Assembly (NCBI GenBank): GCA_022393335.1
Contig: JAJEKB010021236.1
Span: 249,601 to 313,600, forward strand
Source of the DNA: Macrotrachela quadricornifera
Taxonomy: Eukaryota > Rotifera > Eurotatoria > Philodinida > Philodinidae
Length of the DNA stretch: 64,000 nucleotides
Direction of reading: 5' to 3'
Both the position numbers and the translations under genes were made by a program. Positions 1 through 15,400 of this stretch are shown here, piece by piece (position 1 is the first letter of the stretch; each line of letters begins with the position of its first letter). Under the pieces are notes generated by a model. It ran no database searches, was not told the origin of the DNA, and worked only from the letters and a program-made list of their open reading frames with translations.

Positions 1-457
1 ATTACTATTTTCTCCTAGTATTAGCATATTAATATCCCTTTTGAGTTTACACTTTAATATTTGAGTGTTTTTTTTAAAAAAGAGTTTGTCTTTCTTTTAT
101 TGTATTGTCGAATAATTATTGTAGACTTGTCAAAAGTTTTCATTTAAGTTTTTGTTATGAATGTTTTTTTTCCGAAAGAATTGACATTAAAACTAAAATA
201 AATGAATATTAACTAACGACATCTGTGCTACTTTTGGTTCAAAAAAAATATATTTTAAAATATAAAAGTTTGTTTTTGCATAAAAACTTTAAAAAATATT
301 TAAAAACTGATTAATTAATAATATTATAAAGTTAAATAATGGCATTGTCCATAGTAACAGTTATAAAAATGATAGATGTTATTGACTAATATGTATTCGA
401 CGTAATATAAATTTTTTTCATAATTTTAATTTAATTTTAAGAATTTTTTTTTCAATA
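1..457. other. Upstream region of the dynein gene
   Basis: This AT-rich stretch has no supportable ORF. A T-rich tract ending in AG at about 439-440 lies 17 nt before the chosen ATG of the dynein gene. It could be a 5' UTR splice acceptor or a spliced-leader acceptor, which is inference. No clear TATA box can be assigned. Confidence 0.4.
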
Positions 458-3400
458 ATGTTCAAACTACCTGATCATGTTCATTCTGGCGTTCATAATA
501 TATCACTTAGTCATAAACATACATCAGAATTCGAATCTGAAGATATTACTGTTTGGACTAAGTAAATTTATTTTAAAAAAATATTTCTTTTCTTAATAGA
601 ATTATTATTAAATTTAGATTATTTGATCGTTCACAAATACTTGATGAAGAAGATCGTAGTCGAATAAATCATATATTTAATAAACTTGTCATAAACATTG
701 TTAAATATGAACGGTAATATAATTTTAAAAATAATTTTATTAATAGTAAAATGAATATATTTGTGTATTTAGAGAACAAGATTTTCAATTACTTGAGGCA
801 CTTGCTAAACGATTATTATCAACTGATAAAGATAGAGAAGAAAATGAGGAAGCATTGATCTTAACAGCATTTGATCAAGAACGATTAATAAAACTTCGTA
901 CAATTTGTAAACGTTTAAAACATTATAATTCTATTGAAAAATTACTTTCAACTATGTTCATTCGAGTATTTTCATTTTTAATTATCTTTTTTTTTTCTTT
1001 CTAAAAAACTATTTTTATATTTTATTTAGGATAAATCAAATGAATTAATTCTTCCACCAATTAATAAAACAAATCAACGAATTCGTTCATCATCTCTTTC
1101 ATTTGATGAAACTCATATTGCTTTACCAACTAAGAAGAAACAACGAATATCAGATATAGAATCTCCAACTATAGTAAGTGATGTATTTTTTTTTATTACT
1201 TTTATTAAAATTTCCATAGACATAGTACATATAAATGTCCATGTTATATCAATAAGTATTCTGCTAAAACTCGCTCACTATGCTTCTTTATTTTTTAATT
1301 TGAATTTAATTCATTTATCTTCATTAAAATTATTTATTTAGACTCGTTTAAAATCTAAACAAATAACAATGCATGGTCCAGTAACATTACAAAATATTTA
1401 TCAAGCAATACCAGCAGCAACACTTCAATTTGCTGAAGGTTAATTTCTTAATTAATTTTCTAATAAAATTCAAAAAATAAATTCTATATAGATGAATATG
1501 TTTGGCATGCTAATCGTCCAGTAAATATGATATTAGCAACAGGAGTTCAATTACCAAATGTTTTAACTGAATCAGCAACAAATACGAATATTGAAAGTGA
1601 ACAATTTTTTTCAAAAATGATTGAAGATATTATTCGTGAATATGAAAAACGACATCCAAGTGATCATTATTCAGCATTAAAACAATGGAAACAAAAACAT
1701 GTAAAAAAAGATTAAGAATGAACTTTTATCTATTTCAGATTAAAAGAGATAGGCAGTATTGGTTAAATATCATGACAATAGTAAATTATGTGTTATGAAT
1801 GAAAACTTTCTTTTTTTTGAATTTTAAAATGTTGACTTCTTTTAAACTGAAAACGATAATAGTTTTAAGTATCTGAAGGAAATTTTATTTTAAGGAAGAT
1901 GATTTATACACTCAATCAATAACACCACGGCGAATGAATGGTTTTGAAGCATTGATTGATGTTGTTCAACGACGTCATTTAGGAAAATTACAACGATATT
2001 TTCTTAATGTCGTTTCAACTAATCGTCATTTTAATCCATATGATCTAATTACAGTTCCTGAATATAAAGTATAAATCAATTTTTTTTTTCTTATTTAAAT
2101 TTATTCTATTATATAAAAATAATCTTCTCTTTTTTTGTTTATTTAAAAGGCTGATCCAGAAAATCATTATGTATTTTCAGTTTTTGGTATATTAAATATT
2201 CGACAAAATGGACTAGATGTAGAATTTTTTGAATTAGCCGAATGGTATAGACATGCAAAATTATGGCATGCATGTAGACAAATACCATTTTTTCGAGATT
2301 ATCTTATTAGAAAAGAATTCAATCTGTAAGTTGTTTTTTTACATATATTCTTAATACAAAAAAAAAAAAACAAATTATAGTTTTTCGATTTTTGAGTCTA
2401 AAAAAATTTTCTTTCTATCCATCTTGTAAACAACAATAAATATAATTATTAGATGGTTATCCAATGCTCGATTCTTTCGATTTGCTCGACGTCGATATGA
2501 AATTAGTACAAAACATCTTCTATTAATGAATAATCGTATATTTCAAATGGCATTATTTGAAATTCGACGAGTTATTGTTGAATATCAACAATTACCATTA
2601 CTTCCAAAATTATATCCGTAAATTTCAAAAAAAAATTTTTTTGTAAATTTAATCATTTTATTGTCTTTCTAGAGGAATGTCATTATCATTAAATGATTTT
2701 GAAACAATGGTTAAACGACATACAAAAGATACAATAGAATATACAAAAAAATTTTATAATCATATTAAAACAATTCTTGATATGACACGTGAAACATGTG
2801 GAAAAAAATTACATGTGATTTTAAAATGTCTTGAAGAAGATAATCTTACTTTGTAAGTAAAAAAAAATAAAGAATATTTCTCACTTTCTTTAATTAAAAG
2901 TAATCAAACATCTGGTTCAATATATGAACAACGTATAAGAAAAGAAAATTTACGTAAAGAACTTGAACAAATGCAAAATGATATTCGGTAAAAGAAAATT
3001 TTTCTTTTTTTTTGTTTAATTATTTTTTATTTTCTTTTAAAGAAATATTTGTCCATTTTTAAATTTATGTTCGGCTATGTTAGCATCATGTTTATGTGAT
3101 ATTCAACGTGATACATTATCACAATTTATACTTTCACATGTAACATTTTTAACAAAACTTCATTTAAGTGATTTTGATTGTAAGATTTTATTTAAAAAAT
3201 TAAAATTAAAAAAAAACAAACAAATATATATTATTTTAAGCTAATCGTATGCTTCGATATCTTCCATCATGGGATGATTATTTAGAAATATTTCAATCAA
3301 TTTTACAACAACCACAACAAATGCTTTATGAACAATGGAAAAATATTTTAGAATTAGATACATGTTTAAGAGATGTTGATAAATTTGGTGATATGATTAG

Positions 3401-6400
3401 ATATGAAGGGTAAAAATTTTTAATATATTGATTTTATTTTAATAGTTATTTTTTTTTCTTCTTAAGATTAACAAGTCAATGTGAAAAATGTGGACAAGAT
3501 CTTTATCCAGGTTTACAAGAAATATCATCAACATCATGTAAATGTAAAAAACAACAATCAAAAGGTTTGTTTTCTTTCATTTCAATAAAGATCTATCAGT
3601 GAAAAACTAATGTATCCTACAGATGATAATAACTAATCCGTTAATAGATTATAGTCACTTTTGAATATAAACACATGTCATATACTGAACTAAATTCTCT
3701 TATGTTCGAGTACTTTAGCGAGCTATGTCTATAGTAAAAACAATTCATTAAAACCTACAAGATGCACTGGCTTCTAATTTGAAAGCGATCGGACATCCAA
3801 GAATCTTTCCTCATAAGTTTGCTCCTTATATTACACTATTACTTTTTACACGAAAATATTTCTGTCAAATGCCTATACTTTGCATCCCATATTTCATTAT
3901 ATCAAAAAAAAAAAAAAATCTAGCAGAAGATATGGCTCTACAATTTACATAAGTCCGCTTTCCTTACTTTTGCACAGTCGAAATGTGATCTCTTTAAATT
4001 TTATTTATTTTCAAAACAAAAAAGTGCAATTGTAAGATAAGTGATGAAAATATGGGATGCAAAGCGTATAGGCATTTATTCTACCTCACCTGATACAATA
4101 CATTTACAATATAATCTAAAACTTAGATATTAGCACTAGTAATAAGATTTTTTTTTCTTTAATAATTTCGTCATAAAAATATTTGTATTAAATATAGCAT
4201 CTACGAATGAATCGAATAATTTATCAATCAAAGGTCATGGATTTTTTGGTAGTACAAATCGAAATGCAGTATTACCATTTGAATTTATTTTTACAAAAGA
4301 GTATATTTAAATAATATATATATATATATATAATTTTATATAATCTATATATTGTTTTGATCTTAGTATAAAATATAAAGAAGAAATAAAAAATATTCTT
4401 TCTCAATTTCGTTCATCATTTGATGAATTGGATAATTATTGTGAATCAAATGAATGGTTATGTGAAATAAATCGTTTTTGTTTACAATGGACTCCAAATC
4501 AAATGAAACAAATGTCTGAAGGAAAACAAGTCTTTCTTATTGAAGTTTGTTTTATATATAAAAAACATCTAATTTATTTTAATTTATTAATATAAAGGAA
4601 CAATTAAATCTTCTTCGTGGTTGGATTGATAAAACACGTACATTTGAATTAACATATTCAACAACAAATTCTCCTTATATTATTCAAATGGATTGTTCTG
4701 TTATAAGTCAAGAACTATGTAGTAAAGTTGAAAGAATTTATTTAGATTTTGGAAAATATCTTTATCGTTATGCTTGTTCAAATGCTCAAATACTTATTAA
4801 TAAATTTCAAACTGCACTTCAAGTTTGTTGAAAAAAAATTTTTAATAAGAAATTTTCATTATTTTTTTATTTAAAGATATTTGATGAACGACCATTAGCT
4901 ATTGAAGAATTTGCAAAATATGCTAGTTATTTAGCTCCACATAAAACTGAATTATCATCAAATCAACAAACTATTGAATATTTTACAAGTCTTTTTGAAG
5001 TAAAATTTTTATTTTTTTATTTTGTTATTTCTATTTTAAAAAAAAATCAAGATTATTTTTATGCATTTTGGTCATTTACGTCAAGAAAATGAAAATGAAT
5101 TAATTGATAAATTAATGGTTGATACATGGAAATTATTTCAAAAGAAATTATCAGATGCAGCTGATTTTGTTGCACAACAAACATTAATTATTCGAGAACG
5201 TTTACGTGATACTTTTGAAGTAAAATATTATTAGAATAAAAAAAAAAAAAAATCTCTTTATTTATAATTAATATATTATTTTAGAAATATTTAAATGAAG
5301 CTGAATTATTATATAATCAATCAATAAGTGGAATATTTCTTGATCCTGCACAAGATCCAATGGAAATGGTTAAACAATTAAAAAAAGTAAATAGATAACT
5401 AATAATATATATCTCTTAGGATCTATAATGAAAAGAATTACTTCTACCCTTGTATGCTTCAATACTGTTGAATTTGATGTAAAAAATGAAAACGTTTTAC
5501 TTTTGAATATTTTTTCTATAGAATTGTTTGGATTTTTTGGCACTTGAAAAACAATTAAGACAATATGCTGAATGGCGAATATTATTAGATGCAAATAGTT
5601 TAAATCCTACAAATGATGAACAATCTAATGGTATTGATCTTAATAATGTTAGTCAATGGTCAATGGAAATTGATCTTAGAAAAGATTTATGGAAATATGT
5701 TGAAATAACATCAAGTTCAATTAAAGAATGGAAAAATACATTTATTAATAAAGTATTAGTTTTAGTTTTTTATTATTTTAATATATATGTATATTCTTTT
5801 TTAGTTTAATATTCGTCGAGCACAAGAAAAAATCGAATGTTGGTTAAAAATTGCTGAAGATTTTAAAGAAAAAATATCTGAAGATGATCCAATTGTTCTT
5901 CATTGGATAACAATACTTGGAGATTTTGAACAAAATATTGAATTACTTAAAAAATTATTAAGTGATGCTATGACTGTATGATTATTTATTATCTCTTGTT
6001 TATATATAAATTACATTATTTATATATGTAGGTTGAACAATGGAAACTTCTTTTTCGTGCAAATGGTCATGATTATGATCCACAATATAATTATCGTATA
6101 CAAGATTTAATTGATTTTAATATACTTCAAATTGAAAATCAAGATGTTTTTATGCAAATACATAAACAAGCAACAAGAGAACAAAAACTTAAAGATAAAT
6201 TAATACATATGCAAACATGGCTTAGTGAACTTCATTATCGAATGGCGAAATATAGACCTGCTCTTAAAACTACTACTTCAGGTAAAGAATTCGTTCTTTT
6301 TGTTTAAATATTCTTTATCGAGAATTTCACATTTCATGTGAATATTCAAAACATTTTATGAAATGTGCATTTGAAAACTCGCATTTATATATATAGTTCT

Positions 6401-9400
6401 TGATGAACTCAGGTCAACAGTATCAGGAACACTTCAATTGTATAAAATATAAGAAATGATTTACTTTTATTAGATGTCTGTATAGTTTTTTAATATTGTC
6501 ATGGTATCATAGTTAGGCATAGTACAAAGCTATAAAATGAAGAGAATTCTGATTCACAAAACTTAAATTTCATACAATTGGAATACTAGTTATGCTACTG
6601 ACCTACATGCAAGTTTTCTTCAAAGGAAGAAGAGGATATTGTTGATCAGTACTACATATCGCTGCGAAATATTACTTTTTTATTGATTATTTTATTTGAT
6701 AAAAATATTTATTTAGTTCGAAATCGTATAACATCTTCTTATCGACAACGTTTAAGTCGATATCGTGAATTACGTTCTCGTACATCAACAACTCATAAAA
6801 CTCCATCGGAAACAATTTTAGCTACAGAAACATCATCTGAAACTATTGAAGAAGCTTATATTATGATTAATTCTCAAGAAATTCTTCGTTTAATTGAGGT
6901 TTAATAAAAAAAACTAAATTAAATTTTTTATTTAAAGTTTAAAATTTATTTATAGGATCGTTTATTATTATTACATACAAATGAACCATTTCATGGTAAT
7001 ATTGATACACGTCGTGAACAATTTCAACAATATTATACATTATTTGATAATGTTAAAGAAATGACACAATTATGGTATGAAACACAAAATAAATGGATTT
7101 TTTTAAGAAGTGCTCTAGCTAATCTAAATGTAACAAATGATGATCAAATATATTTAAAACAAATTTATATTAAATTTACAGATATTGATGAAAATTTTCG
7201 AGTAAATTATTTTATAATAACTGAAATTTAATAATTTTTTTTTTTTTTATTAAATAGAATTTTCAAAAATTAGCATTTCAAAATCCATCTGTAGCTGGTT
7301 TAGCTAAAGTTGAAATGAATCGTATACATTTTAAAAATTGGCTCAATACATTTGTTAGTTTGTTTTATTTTTAATTACAAACAAATTATCATAATTTTAT
7401 TTTTAGGATGAATTAGTTGGAGAACTTGAATTTTATTTAAATGACCAATATCGATCAAAATTTGGTCGATTTTATTTTCTATCAAATGATGATCTTGTTA
7501 ATTTAATATCATCGGGTCTTGATCCAAGATTTTATCTTCCATATGTTAAACAATTATTTAAAGGTATTAATAATATTCAATTTTCTTTACCAGAACAAAC
7601 TGTTGGAATAACAACAAATCAAGCAATTAATTCAGCTGCTACTGATGTTTATGGTAAATTATTAATTTAATACTATGAAACTCTTAACGTAACTAAGTCG
7701 ATTTTAATAAAGAAACGAGATGAAATAAGAATATGTTTTCAGTTAATAGAGAAAATAAATTATAACGTATTTCAAACTTAGTATTCCAGCTAAATCACAA
7801 GTAACGCAGCGCAATCACCGCTGACCCTCTACTAGAAGGATGTGATCAGATCGCTTATATCCCTTCAAATAAGAAAAAAAATTGCTTTAATTCATAAAAC
7901 CAATCACTTGTCCAGCAGTTTTTTACTGATACTCATTTTGCTTATTATAATCCACCCAAACTAACATCTAGTCGTTGGTCGGTCTAACTCCGGTTGACCA
8001 CTCACGGCTAGTTGTTGATATATATGATTAATTTTCCTTTTTTCAAACCGAAAAACTAATTCTTTTATAGTAGGCCGGCTTGTAATCGAAGATATTGAAA
8101 AGTTACGTAACAGTGTGGTCTGCAGCACAAATTTTATTCTTCCGTTCATTTTCAGGAATTGATAATCAGCCAGACTCATTCTTAAGGCATTAATTAAGTT
8201 CCTTCGAAAAATCATTCAAGCTATCTGAGACTCTTTCTAATCTCAACTCTCCAAATAAACGTCTAGCTGTTTCTATTGACACCTCCACTATATCTTCCAT
8301 TTTCTATTTAGTTTCGAAGCCAATAAATGACTTGACTTTCATTCGACGTCCAAAACCAATGACATTCTGTTATATGTAATACGATGTCCACTCGATTACA
8401 CTTGGTAGTCGTTTAAAAAAATTATGAAAGCGTTTCTATTCAGCATTGAAGGGTAAAAGACCCACGTACAATCACAATAGTTTCGAAAAAGCTAATTCAA
8501 GACTAATATTCCTTACCGATCATAATCATTCGTCAAATTCTAACAACATAGTTGATTTTCTCCTAGACGAAATATGAAAAAAGACTTGAAAAAAACTGAC
8601 TTCAGATTCGAGTTCCTCGACCTCGATTATCTTTGGTCAAACTTTATAGAAAACTATAATAAATATACAGTCTAAGAACGAACGTAAATTGCTCACTCGA
8701 CGTATGACCCTCCTTTCAGTAGAGAGAATTAATTAATCTAATCCGCTACAAAAAAACCGATAAAATTTGTAATGTAATTCTTTTTCTAAGATTTATCATT
8801 TTTAAAATCATTCTATTAAAATAGAATTAAGAAAGAATGAGAATAGTAATTGATGTTAAACTGTAAACTATAGGCCAAAATAAATATTAAATAAAGATTT
8901 TGTTTGTTTTTTATATTCTTTTAGCATATAAATTAGAAGGTATATCAATATCAAATAGATATCATGAAGAATTATCTTTAATATCTAAATTAAAATTATC
9001 TTTACCAAAAATTGATACTGTTGGATTAAGTACTCATATAATTAGTAGTCAAAGTTTAACAAAATGGTTTAATTCATTAGAAAAATTAATTAAATATTCA
9101 TTAGCAAAATCAATATTTGAATTATTAGATAAAAAAATAAATGAACAATTAGATGAAATATTATTAAAAAAAATATTAATTAATTCAAAAGAAAATCAAT
9201 ATCCATTACAAATTCTTTTACTTGTTGAACATATTTTATTTAGTTTAATACTTGAAAAACAAATTGAAAAAAAAAGCAAAATTATTTATTCGAAATATGA
9301 AGTTTGTTTATTTATTTATAAAATAAATAAAAAAATAATTATATTAATTATTTAGATTTAAAATCGAAGATCAAATAAATGCATTAATTACAAATCAAAC

Positions 9401-12400
9401 AAAACAACAAAATTTTTTAATTATTCAACGATTATATTTTCGTGATATTTTATCAAGTAAAATAAATAAAAAAAGAAATAAAAATTATTTTTTTTTTGTT
9501 TTCTTTATCAGGATTAATTTCAATTGAAAATGATTTAACATTAAATAGTTATGAATGGTTATCTTTAATTAAATATGAAATAAATCAAAATTCTCGAACA
9601 GAAAATAAAATTCATTTTGTTCAATTTTCTAATCGAATTCATTATAATTTTGAATTTATTGGTATTACAAAAAAAGAAATTTTTTTCTTTTAAATTCATA
9701 TTTATTTTTTTTTAAGAACCATCATCAACATTTATTATATCACCTATGATGGAACGAACAATATTTCAATTAACACAAGCTATATCATCATTTCGAATTG
9801 GTGTTATTCATGCACCATCACAATATGGTCGATCAACAATTATTAAAATATTAGCAGATGTTTGTTTTATTTTTAATAAAATTCGAAATAATATTAAATT
9901 GATTTTTTTCTTTCTTGTTTATAGTTATGTGGAACAAATTGTGTTAGTTTATTATGTGATTCATCAACTGATATTAATCAAATAGAAAATTATCATCAAG
10001 GTTTAATTTTATCAAATAGTTGGTGTTTATTTAAAGATATTCATCGACTTCCAATAGGTATTAAGTTTTATCTCTTTTTTCTAATATTATCATTTTCTAA
10101 AAAAAATAATATTTATTAAAATTTTTAGACTGTTTATCATCATTAGCAAGTGCAATGCGTTATATTCGTATTCAATTAGAAGATCGTCAAATGTTATTAA
10201 ATAATTCTTATCAATCACTTAAACGATTTAAATCTCAATCAGATATACCTTCATCTTCATTACACATACAACAAGTATAGAAAAGATTATACTATGTATA
10301 TTTTTGATATTTCTAATCGATTATTTTCTTGATTAAAACAATTATAAAAAGTTCTGTTTGAGTTAACTAACAGATTCTAGTCCACATATACCTAACCATA
10401 TCGAGAATTTTGTTTTTCCATGACTAATTGTACCTTTGTTACCAATCTCTTATCTATTCACAACTCATACATGACTATTTTCAGTATTATAACTACTTAA
10501 TGGAATAAACTAGTTAAACAAAGGTAATATTCAGCTAACGAAAAGTTGTAAAATTCTATATTTAATTTTATTGTATAATTACATTTTCTTTTGATTCTTT
10601 ATTAAAAATTTCATTCTAGGATAAAATTCATTCACAAGAATATCCAATATCAAAAAATCTAGAAAATAAATATAATTCAATATTAACTAATAATCAAGAA
10701 ATAATTAAATATCCATTAACATATGGTTTATTTGCTACATTAGATGATCATTATCGTCCATTACCATCAACTATTAAAGTAAATTATTTTCATTTGATTT
10801 TTTTTTTTTCTTATTAAAATTAATTAGTTTGAATGTCGAACAATTTCAATGTCATGTCCTGATTTAAAAATCATAGCTGAATCATTATTATATAAAAATC
10901 GTTTATTTACAATAAAAGAACATGAAGATTGTCGAGAAACAGCACAAAATCTTGTTGATTGTATTGAATATATACAATTAAGTGTAAGTTTATTTAAAAT
11001 TTTAATATTATATTAAATATTAAACAAAAAAAAAACACCAAATTTAGTTTAATGAAATAAAAACATTTTGTTCACCATTAATTCTTCTTCGATCAATAAT
11101 TGAACAATCAATAAATATGAATATAAAACAAGCAATTATTATTATACTTAAACGATATCAATTATATGATTTAAATATTCCACAAATAATTGATAAATTT
11201 TTTCTTAATAATCAAGATGAAATAGATGAAAAAGATGATGAACTTTGTTATGTTGATAGTATAAAACAAGAAGCATATGATGATAAAATTACTTTTGATA
11301 ATGATGAAATATTTAATAATGTAAATTTAAAAATTTTTTTTTTTATTTTTATTTTTATTTTTATTTTTTCTATATTTAGGCTTCTCGTTTAATGTATGCA
11401 CTTAAACGAAATGATTTAATATTTATTACTGGACAAAGTGGTACAGCAAAATCAAGTTTAATTCGTCTTGTTGAAAGAACAATTAATAAACAAATGAGTT
11501 CAGTTAATGTAAGTTAATATAAAAAAAATTAAAAATCTTTCTATTTAATATAATTTGATAAATTAAAATAAAATACTTAGGATTTATTAAGAGTCAATGT
11601 ATTAAGTTCGACTCTTTTTTTCTTATCATACAAAAAATATGTAAGAATAATATTCTTAAAACTGTGTTCATTTGATGTGATTACTTTATCTTCTTCTTTC
11701 TAAACAAAAAAAGAAATAATGATAATAATAATTGTTTGTTTTTTTTATTTATTGTTTTTTTTTTTTTTTTCAAGGTTGATTCTACTGAAGATGAAGAACA
11801 AAAATTAGTTATAATTAATAAAGTATTTCCAAAATCATTTGATGAAGAACAAGTAAACATTATAATAAATAATAATAAAGAACAAATTTTTTTGTTTTTT
11901 TTTTAAAGTTTTATCGAACAAAAAATAGTTATATTGAACAACGAAAACGATATCATTCAACAACAGTTTCTACTGATATGGTAAAATATATTATTATTAT
12001 TTTATTTGAATATAAAAATAATTTTTTATTATTGATAGTCATCCGATCAATATTGGATTGTTCTTGATATTGATTCTCATTCAAATTGGTTAACACCAGA
12101 TAAAATTCAATATATTTATAATGAACTTCTTACTTCATTTTCTTATCAAGATGGTAAAAAGAAAAATTTATTAAGAAATTTTTATTATTTTTTCATTTTT
12201 CAAAAAAACTAAAAGGTACAATTAAATTATTCGTTGAATGTGATACTTTATCAAATGATTTTTATGAAAATTGTTCAATATTTAGTAAAACTTATATATT
12301 AAATCTTGAAAAATTTCAATCTCGTATGAAATTAATTCAATCATCTGTAAGAAATCTTGAATTAAAACTTCATTTATTAGATTCAACGTAAGTTATATTT

Positions 12401-15400
12401 TTTTTATTATTTAAAAATAAAAATATTTTAATTCTATATAGATTATCATCAATAAAAGATTTTGTAAATGATATAATTGAACCTTATATAAAATATATTG
12501 AAAAAGAACATATTTGTGATTCTCATATAAATAATTTAACAGATTCATTTATTAAAATTCTTTCAGCTTTTATTGAACAACATTTAATTGATGTACAACA
12601 TCATCATTATGCATTTAATTATATGTTTGCTTATTGTTTTATATGGGCTTATGTTCATCCAATACATCCAAAGTATGATGAAAAAAAAAAAAAAAAAAAT
12701 TTTTTTTCTTAAATTATTTTTATATTTTAGATATGAAGAACAAGTTAATTTATTTGTTCGACAACTTTTAAAATCTTATGATTTTCCTCCAATGGATTGT
12801 AAATTAACAGATTTATATCCTCATATGGATACATCATCAACATCAGCACGATTTGTTCTTGTACGATCATGGTTAAAAATACATGAAATAAGTTATGATT
12901 GTATACCTGAATTTGAAGGTGCAATGCATTTAATGTCAATGCTTATTTCAAGTAATTATCCATTAGGTATATATAGTTATGAACAAGGTTTTGGTAAAAC
13001 AACATTAATGAAACGTTTATTAACAAATGTTTATCATTTACGACTTATATCAACAGGTGAACAATCATCTATATTACGTGATGAAATATTTAAATATAAT
13101 TTACCATTATTAACTCATGGTAAATTAATACATGGTTCAAAAAAATTTATTATTTGGATTGAAGATATTAAACAAGAAGATATAGAATTAATTCGTTCAT
13201 GGATTGATGAATATTCTTCAACAAAACAACAAGATTTAAATATTGTTATAACAGGTGAATCATTTTATTCTTATCCATCACGTTTTACACGACATTTTGT
13301 ACCAATTATAATTTATCAATCAATATCAACATTAATTGGTTCAATTTATTCATTACAAATAAAAGATTGGTTAGAAGAATTTTCTGTTGATGCAATAAGT
13401 CATCCTATTGAATTAGCTCATGCATGTTTATTAACATTAGAAGAAATATTTGATTTTTTAAGACAATATTTAAATAAAATAAAATGGAATTTACATCATG
13501 TTGAATCTGTTGTTAATGGTATGTTACTATTAGATGGAAAAGTTAAACGTGCTGGTCTTGGTACTCATAGAGAATTAACAAAAATAACAGCAAGATTTAA
13601 TAAAAAAAAACAACAAGATGAACAAGTTGCTATTATTGTTCGATTATTATGTCATGAATTATCACGAACTATTCTTGATCGATTAACAAATAAAAAAGGT
13701 ATATACATATCTTCTTTCTTATTATTTTAAAAACTTTATTTTATTTAGATCGTATTTTATTTCAAGATTTTCTTTATAAAACAATTATAGCTAATTTTTG
13801 TACGGAATTAGAATTTCATGTTGTATCAACAAATGATGGTGAAATAAATAATAATAATAATTCCCAAAATGATTCAACTATTCCACCTGTTATAAATCCA
13901 TCAATAGTTGGAAAAAAACAAGTTAAATTTAAATTAGGTCTTGTTAGTGATCGAGCAGCAATGGCTTCATTAGATGGACCTATTGTACCATTTGGAAAAT
14001 TAATTGGTTTACCAAAAATAAAAGATCCATCAAAAATAACAAATTCAGATGAAATTATTGAAAGATTTAGTCAATTAACATATTTTTCTAAACAAATTCT
14101 TCCAATGCATGGTGATTATATTGGTGAAAGAAATTCTTATACAAATCAATATCAAGAATCAAATGATATTCAAATAAGTACAGCACTTCGTTCATGTCAA
14201 TTACGAATGGGTAAATTAGCAAATATGGATTTATCATTTATTCCTCGTACATGTCGTCATATAACAAATTTAGTACGAATTTTTTGTTTACCAAATAATG
14301 GTCATGCATTACTTCGAACAAATCATATTGGATTAGGTCGACAATATTTAGTACAATTATCAGCTTATATAGCTCGACAACAATTTTTTGATGCACATAG
14401 TTATGTACCAATAATAGATGAAAATGAATCAGTTAAACAATGTCTTCGTTCATGTTGTCTTTTAGCTGGTTTAAAACAAAAAAATGTTGTTGTACTTGTA
14501 CGAGAAAATTTTCTTTCGGATAAAATGATAAATCAATTATATATATTTACACGTGAAGGAACGTATCCTGAACTTTATTCAAATGATGAACTTATTCGTA
14601 TTGCTGCGGCACTTTCACCTGGTTTACCAGCAACACGTCGTGTAACAAAAACAAATTCAGTTTTAAAAACATTTTATGCAAGAATTAGAAAACGATGTCA
14701 TTTAGTTATACTTGAAAATAATCAATGTAATATTATTTTTTATTTTTATTTTATTCATTTTAAATTTTATTTATAGATCCTCGACATACGGGTTTATTAT
14801 CTTCATGTTATGTTGATGAATATGGAAATTGGACAAAAGATGAAATAGTATCGATTGCAAAATATTGGATGACAAATAAAATTGTAAGATTTATTCTACT
14901 ATTGTATATATATTAGACATGTATTGAATTCAAATGTTCAAATTCGAATTTGATTATTTTTAGTCTATTGATAAAACGGGATAGAAATAAGTCAAGATTT
15001 TAATATAAAACAATTTATTTTTAGGATGTTTCACATCCAATTGAATCTACATCAATATTTGATTTGGTTTCACAAGCTTTAGCAGAAATTTATTTATCTA
15101 TGGATCATTTTCGATTATTTACTTTAAAAAATGTTCGAAAATCAATTGAATTTTTCTTTAAATTTTATCAAAATATTCAACAAGAAGAAGAAGTATGAGA
15201 AAAATTTTATTAATATTTTCTTTTCTTAATAATCTAATTCAAAAATATATATATATATAAATATTTAAGATTCGTTTATCACGTTGTGAATCAATGCTAA
15301 ATCGTAGTAATAAATCTGAACGTATTATTGAAATGAATAATCAATTATGTCATCAACTTCAAAATGAAATTGATATTTTACAAGAAAAATTATCAAAATT

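Noticed and set aside
5370..5594. Minus-strand ORF inside the dynein gene
   Set aside because: Runs across an intron and exons of dynein; hydrophobic by AT composition only.
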